Source: Deltaproteobacteria bacterium
Lineage (GTDB): Bacteria > Myxococcota_A > UBA796 > UBA2385
Direction of reading: 5' to 3'
DNA length: 10,947 nt
NCBI GenBank assembly: GCA_016845285.1
Contig: JAERSX010000156.1
Location: forward strand, 1-10,947
Each line of letters opens with the position of its first letter. Positions within the stretch are counted from its first letter, which is position 1. Made by a program: the position numbers and the translations under genes. Shown here piece by piece: positions 7,842 through 10,947 of this stretch. The notes below the pieces were generated by a model, which was not told the DNA's origin, did not search any database, and worked only from the letters and a program-made list of their open reading frames with translations.

Positions 7842-8638
7842 GCGATCCGACACGACCACCAGGAGCCCCCCTCAGCTTGCTCGGCTTGCCCGAGGGCGAC
7901 GGGTTCGCCCCCTTCGTGCTGGTGAGCTTCGGTGGCGCCGAGCCCCTTGTCGTGGCCGGTCGTGTGGGTCTTCCTGAAGGTCTCGTCGACGTGGAGGTCG
8001 GTCACACCACAGCAGCTCATGCGCAGAAGATCTACGAGGGCGCACGCGCCGAGCATCAGCTCGACGAGGTCCCGGCCCACGTGTTGCTCCATGTGGTGGA
8101 GCGTGCTGTCCACGGCTCCGGGGCCCTTCCCGAGGGCTGGGAGGTGGTGCGCGCAACCCTCGACGCCGGTCTGCTCAACACGGCGCGGCTGGTCGACCCC
8201 CTCGGACGCCTCGATGCTGATCTCAACGAGGGTGTGCTGGAGCGATCGGGTGTGCTGGCCCACCCGAAGCACGGTCTCTTCTTCCAGCTCGATGGTGGGG
8301 TCGCCGAAGGGGTCTTCGACCAGCTCTACACGGTGCTCACCGACGCCTCTGTCGCCCCGGAGGCCAAGCGTGCAGGCATCGCCGAGTTCGTGGCACAGGC
8401 CGCCGATCAGGCGATGGATGACGCGGCTCGGGCGCGCTGGACGCTGGCTCTGGATGTCGCCACCCTCCTCTTCTCCCAGCGCGAGGAGCGTGGGCTGGCG
8501 GACGCGGCTCGACACAGCTCACTGGCGCTCCAGGCTGGCCGCAGCGGCTCTGGGCTGCCCTGGGTCCTGGCGTGGACCGAGCGGCAGCTGGCCGCTGCCA
8601 CCGAGCGCATGATGGCACTCATGCGGGGCCGCCAGTAG
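7838..8638 (+). CDS. Uncharacterised protein translationally coupled to maeB
   Basis: I do not recognise this 266-aa protein. Its ATG overlaps the maeB stop as ATGA, and GGAG stands eight bases upstream inside maeB, so the two are almost certainly co-transcribed and co-translated. No signal peptide or membrane segment is visible. Residues 1-110 look like mixed alpha/beta (FAPFVLVSFGGAEPLVVAGRVG, LPEGLVDVEVGHTTAAH). Residues 180-266 are alanine- and arginine-rich helices (EFVAQAADQAMDDAARARW, WTERQLAAATERMMALM). It contains no cysteine and no obvious catalytic motif. Codon use is that of its neighbours and gives no sign of recent transfer. The context suggests a link to malate/pyruvate metabolism, but operon position alone is weak evidence. 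It converges with the next gene, 10 bp away. Confidence 0.8.
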   Translation: MSDPTRPPGAPLSLLGLPEGDGFAPFVLVSFGGAEPLVVAGRVGLPEGLVDVEVGHTTAAHAQKIYEGARAEHQLDEVPAHVLLHVVERAVHGSGALPEGWEVVRATLDAGLLNTARLVDPLGRLDADLNEGVLERSGVLAHPKHGLFFQLDGGVAEGVFDQLYTVLTDASVAPEAKRAGIAEFVAQAADQAMDDAARARWTLALDVATLLFSQREERGLADAARHSSLALQAGRSGSGLPWVLAWTERQLAAATERMMALMRGRQ

Positions 8639-8648
8639 GGCGACCTGC

Positions 8649-9950
8649 TCAGTACCGGACGGCGCGCTCTCCGCGTGCGAGCAGGAGCCCGTTGATCGCA
8701 TGGGCGCTGTCGCCGATGAGGTCGAGGTAGAGCTGCTCGTTGTCGACGCGCAGGGCATCCATGGCCTCGAAGGCTGCCTGCTCCCGCAGGGCACGTGTCG
8801 CGAGGACGACCTGGTTGGCGGCGCCTTCGAGGAGCTCGACCTGCTGCGGCGTTGGTGTGTAGACGCCCATCGCCGCCAGCTTGTGCATCGACTCGAGGAA
8901 GTGTCCGGTGAACTTGAGGCGCTGGGTCAGGAGCAGGACCGTGTGCTGCGGAGCCTTCTGCATGAGCGCGTCGTAGATCTCCAGCTCTCGAGGAAGCCGG
9001 TAGAACATCAGCTCGGCCTGGGACTTCAAGATCGGAGCGGCCCGGTCCGTGCCGAAACCGCGGCTCGATGCGTACGTCGTGCCCTGGAGGAGGTGGGCGC
9101 CGCCGCAGGTGTACGCGAAGATGCCCTGTCCTTTTTTCTCGAAATCGGCGCTGGCCTGCATGGCCTTGGACAGCTCTTGGTTCTCGGTCACCAGCACCGT
9201 GAGGGTGAAGGTGGCGAGGTCGTCCAGGGCCATGTCCGTGCCGTCGAGGGCCTGCCACTGCAGGTCCTTGGGTGCCCAGGATGCCAGGGCCTGCAGCGAC
9301 CAGGGCATGTCGTTGGTGCCGCTGTAGTTGGAGTGGTTCTTCTTGGGGTCCAGGGCACTCTGGATGACGGCACCTCGGTAGAGGTCGGCCACCGTGAAGC
9401 TCGCTCCGCCCACGGCGACAGGACGATCAGGTGAGACCCCCGACTCTGTCAGCGCCTTCAGCATCAGGTCGGTGTGGGGCTCCACGCGGCTGTCGCCCAG
9501 CTTCTTGGGGAACCGGATCAGCTGGCCCTCGCCCACCTCGAAGGTCTCAGCGTAGGTGCTGAAGAGGTACTCGACGGCCTTTTCTCCGTTGCGCAGCTCG
9601 AGCTCCGGCCCGTTGGCCAGGAGTGCGTGCCCGATGGCCCAGGGGTTGCTCGGGTCTGTGCCGTGGCGCTCGACCACACCGCGGAGGATGGCGAGCGTGT
9701 CGTCGATCTCCTTGGAGGGAGGCAGGATGGCGGGAGTGGTGGCGGTGCGCGAGGGCACCACCGGGGCCAGCGTGGCGATGGTCTCTGGCGTCCAGCGCTT
9801 GCTGGGCGTGAAGGTCTCGCTGCGGACCACGGTCTCTGGCTGAGGCGTGGACGCCTCGCTCACCTCGGTGGACGCGGCCTCCTCGGGCTGTGGAGCCGGT
9901 TCATCACCGCAGCCCAGGAGCAAGGCCAGGGTGATGTGCAGGCGGCTCAC
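8649..9950 (-). CDS. Predicted lipoprotein, all-helical, unknown function
   Basis: The start is GTG at 9950, overlapping the stop of the upstream NHL gene as GTGA (4-base overlap); a second GTG at 9953 is possible. The frame stays open further upstream, but there it is antisense-like noise over the NHL gene. The 433-aa product begins MSRLHITLALLLGCG: a very short hydrophobic signal followed by lipobox LLGC with Cys14, so it is probably lipid-anchored. A low-complexity Pro/Glu/Ser/Thr linker (15-45) follows. The rest looks helical, with recurring His-bearing patches: PWAIGHALL (H108), YTCGGAHLLQG (C282, H286), KFTGHFLESMHKL (H350, H356) and DSAHAINGLLLA (H417), plus Trp-rich MPWSLQALASW. That spacing resembles an alpha/alpha-toroid fold, but this is a guess. 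I do not recognise the family. It is probably partnered with the NHL protein upstream. Confidence 0.78.
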   Translation of the reverse strand: MSRLHITLALLLGCGDEPAPQPEEAASTEVSEASTPQPETVVRSETFTPSKRWTPETIATLAPVVPSRTATTPAILPPSKEIDDTLAILRGVVERHGTDPSNPWAIGHALLANGPELELRNGEKAVEYLFSTYAETFEVGEGQLIRFPKKLGDSRVEPHTDLMLKALTESGVSPDRPVAVGGASFTVADLYRGAVIQSALDPKKNHSNYSGTNDMPWSLQALASWAPKDLQWQALDGTDMALDDLATFTLTVLVTENQELSKAMQASADFEKKGQGIFAYTCGGAHLLQGTTYASSRGFGTDRAAPILKSQAELMFYRLPRELEIYDALMQKAPQHTVLLLTQRLKFTGHFLESMHKLAAMGVYTPTPQQVELLEGAANQVVLATRALREQAAFEAMDALRVDNEQLYLDLIGDSAHAINGLLLARGERAVRY

Positions 9951-10947
9951 CACTCGTCCACCGGCTGGCTCGCCTCGAGCTCGGCTTGCTGCTCCTGGTC
10001 GAGGATGACCTGGAGCACGTCGATCTGCTTCACGGCGTCGTAGCTCGTGTAGAACATCAGGCCTTCCTGGACAGCGATGCGGGGGCGTCGCACCGGCTCG
10101 TCGGTCACCATGACCTGGAGGTCGACCTTGCCTGGCTTCTTGAACTTGTAGACCCAGCCCGTGTCGGTGAAGAGCCACAGCTTGCCCTTCTCGTCGGTGG
10201 TGAGGTCGAGGTCTTCGAAGCCGCCCTTGAGTACCTGGGTGTCGATGACGGTGCCGAAGCGGAAGCCGTCCAGGGAGTACTGGATGATCTCGTCGTGGTA
10301 CGCGCAGAGCAGCTTGCCGTTGGGCATCGCCTCGACGGCGTTTGGGGTGCCGTCCTCGAGTTCCCAGCGGAAGAGTTCCTCGCTGTCGAGGCTGTAGCCG
10401 ACCACATCGTCGCCGATGATGGCGACCAATACGCCCTTCTTGGGGACCCACGCCAGGTAGCCCTCACCACCCAGGCCGGCCTCGGCCACGCTCCGGACCT
10501 CGACGGTCCACGAGATCTGGGGCCGCCCCTCCTCGTCGAAGATTCGGACCCTGCCCGTGGCATCGAGGACAGCGAAGGCATCGGACTCCTTGCCGGGGAT
10601 CAGCTCGACGTCGACTGGGTTCTGGAACTGGCCCACGCCATCGCCCGGCTTGCTGCCGCTCACGTACCAGGGGCGGCCGGTGCTGAACCAGGCGTTGGAG
10701 ATGTCAGCCTCCGGACTCCCCCAGACCTTGGCGGGGCGTCCGTTCTCGTTGAACCGGACCACCCGGCTGTTGCCGGTGTCGGCGACCAGCACCTGTCCGA
10801 GGACATCGATCTCGAGGGCGAGGGGCTCGTCGAAGCTGCGCAGGGCGCCGGGCTCCCAACCAGTTGCGCCCCAATAGGGCAGGTTCCGATTGCCGCCAGA
10901 CTCGAGATCCTGGATGGCCTTGAAGATCTCTACATCTTCCAAGAGGT
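9947..10947 (-). CDS. NHL-repeat beta-propeller protein (5' end outside window)
   Basis: The frame is open to the right edge, so the visible 332 residues are the C-terminal part; the TTG at 10942 is unlikely to be the true start. The clearest NHL repeat is FDEPLALEIDVLGQVLVADT followed by GNSRVVRFNENG, the standard pattern in which each blade ends in a short strand with hydrophobic residues. A second blade, starting about 100 residues into the visible part, has GQFQNPVDVELI and ATGRVRIFDEEG. Weaker blades follow (LAWVPKKGVLVAI; AMPNGKLLCAYHDEIIQYSLDG; LTTDEKGKLWLFTDTGWVYKF; RIAVQEGLMFYTSYDAVKQID), giving about six, enough for one propeller. Such propellers usually bind proteins or ligands and can be secreted, but the signal region is not in view. 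The gene overlaps the lipoprotein gene downstream by four bases, which implies joint expression. Confidence 0.83.
   Translation of the reverse strand, partial: LLEDVEIFKAIQDLESGGNRNLPYWGATGWEPGALRSFDEPLALEIDVLGQVLVADTGNSRVVRFNENGRPAKVWGSPEADISNAWFSTGRPWYVSGSKPGDGVGQFQNPVDVELIPGKESDAFAVLDATGRVRIFDEEGRPQISWTVEVRSVAEAGLGGEGYLAWVPKKGVLVAIIGDDVVGYSLDSEELFRWELEDGTPNAVEAMPNGKLLCAYHDEIIQYSLDGFRFGTVIDTQVLKGGFEDLDLTTDEKGKLWLFTDTGWVYKFKKPGKVDLQVMVTDEPVRRPRIAVQEGLMFYTSYDAVKQIDVLQVILDQEQQAELEASQPVDEW

Noticed and set aside
5403..7859. Minus-strand ORF of 818 codons opposite maeB
   Set aside because: Same antisense effect. It also runs through the rnpB 3' end and terminator, and its protein has no recognisable domain, while the plus strand is unmistakably MaeB.
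9951..10451. N-terminal extension of the lipoprotein frame up to 10451
   Set aside because: It overlaps the NHL gene entirely, reads as Arg/Gly/His-rich low-complexity sequence, and would bury the lipobox signal that fits a start at 9950.

Overview
The window comes from a GC-rich bacterial chromosome. Third codon positions are overwhelmingly G or C, and several start codons are GTG or TTG. The contents are mostly housekeeping: primase, a proteobacterial-type primary sigma factor with a large non-conserved region, a tRNA with a CAU anticodon, a type A RNase P RNA and a malic enzyme fused to a phosphotransacetylase-like domain. Together with NHL and lipoprotein genes of unknown role, this fits a deltaproteobacterial or myxobacterial-type lineage. 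That placement is inference from gene content and was not tested by any search.

Layout. Positions 2-1045 (+) hold the C-terminal part of DnaG, followed by rpoD (1162-2877, +). These are the last two genes of the classic macromolecular-synthesis operon. A possible 32-codon leader ORF between them overlaps the rpoD start. A tRNA(CAU), probably tRNA-Ile2, lies at 2990-3063. Next is a coiled-coil/Zn-ribbon protein of the COG1579 type (3168-3914, +). It converges on an ATP-grasp ligase (3933-4916, -). An AT-rich gap of about 110 bp carries candidate divergent promoters for the ligase and for rnpB. The RNase P RNA occupies about 5031-5475 and ends in a strong intrinsic terminator (5478-5510). maeB (5577-7841, +) follows and overlaps by 4 bp an unrecognised 266-aa gene (7838-8638, +). 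On the minus strand, an NHL beta-propeller protein (entering from the right edge, ending at 9947) overlaps by 4 bp a predicted lipoprotein (8649-9950).

How the genes work together. dnaG and rpoD couple replication priming and transcription initiation. The tRNA and RNase P RNA belong to translation and tRNA maturation. MaeB links the TCA cycle to pyruvate and NADPH, and its partner gene is translationally coupled but of unknown function. The NHL and lipoprotein genes look like a two-gene unit of unknown function. The ATP-grasp gene stands alone; its substrate cannot be read from the sequence.

I found no convincing undescribed multi-gene system. The points most worth a second look are the elaborated P12 region and the P19-like extra helix of the RNase P RNA, the small ORF overlapping the rpoD start, and the coupled NHL/lipoprotein pair with recurring His-containing helical motifs. 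There is no CRISPR array, insertion sequence, phage gene or attachment site visible. No stretch over 300 bp lacks a gene once rnpB is counted.
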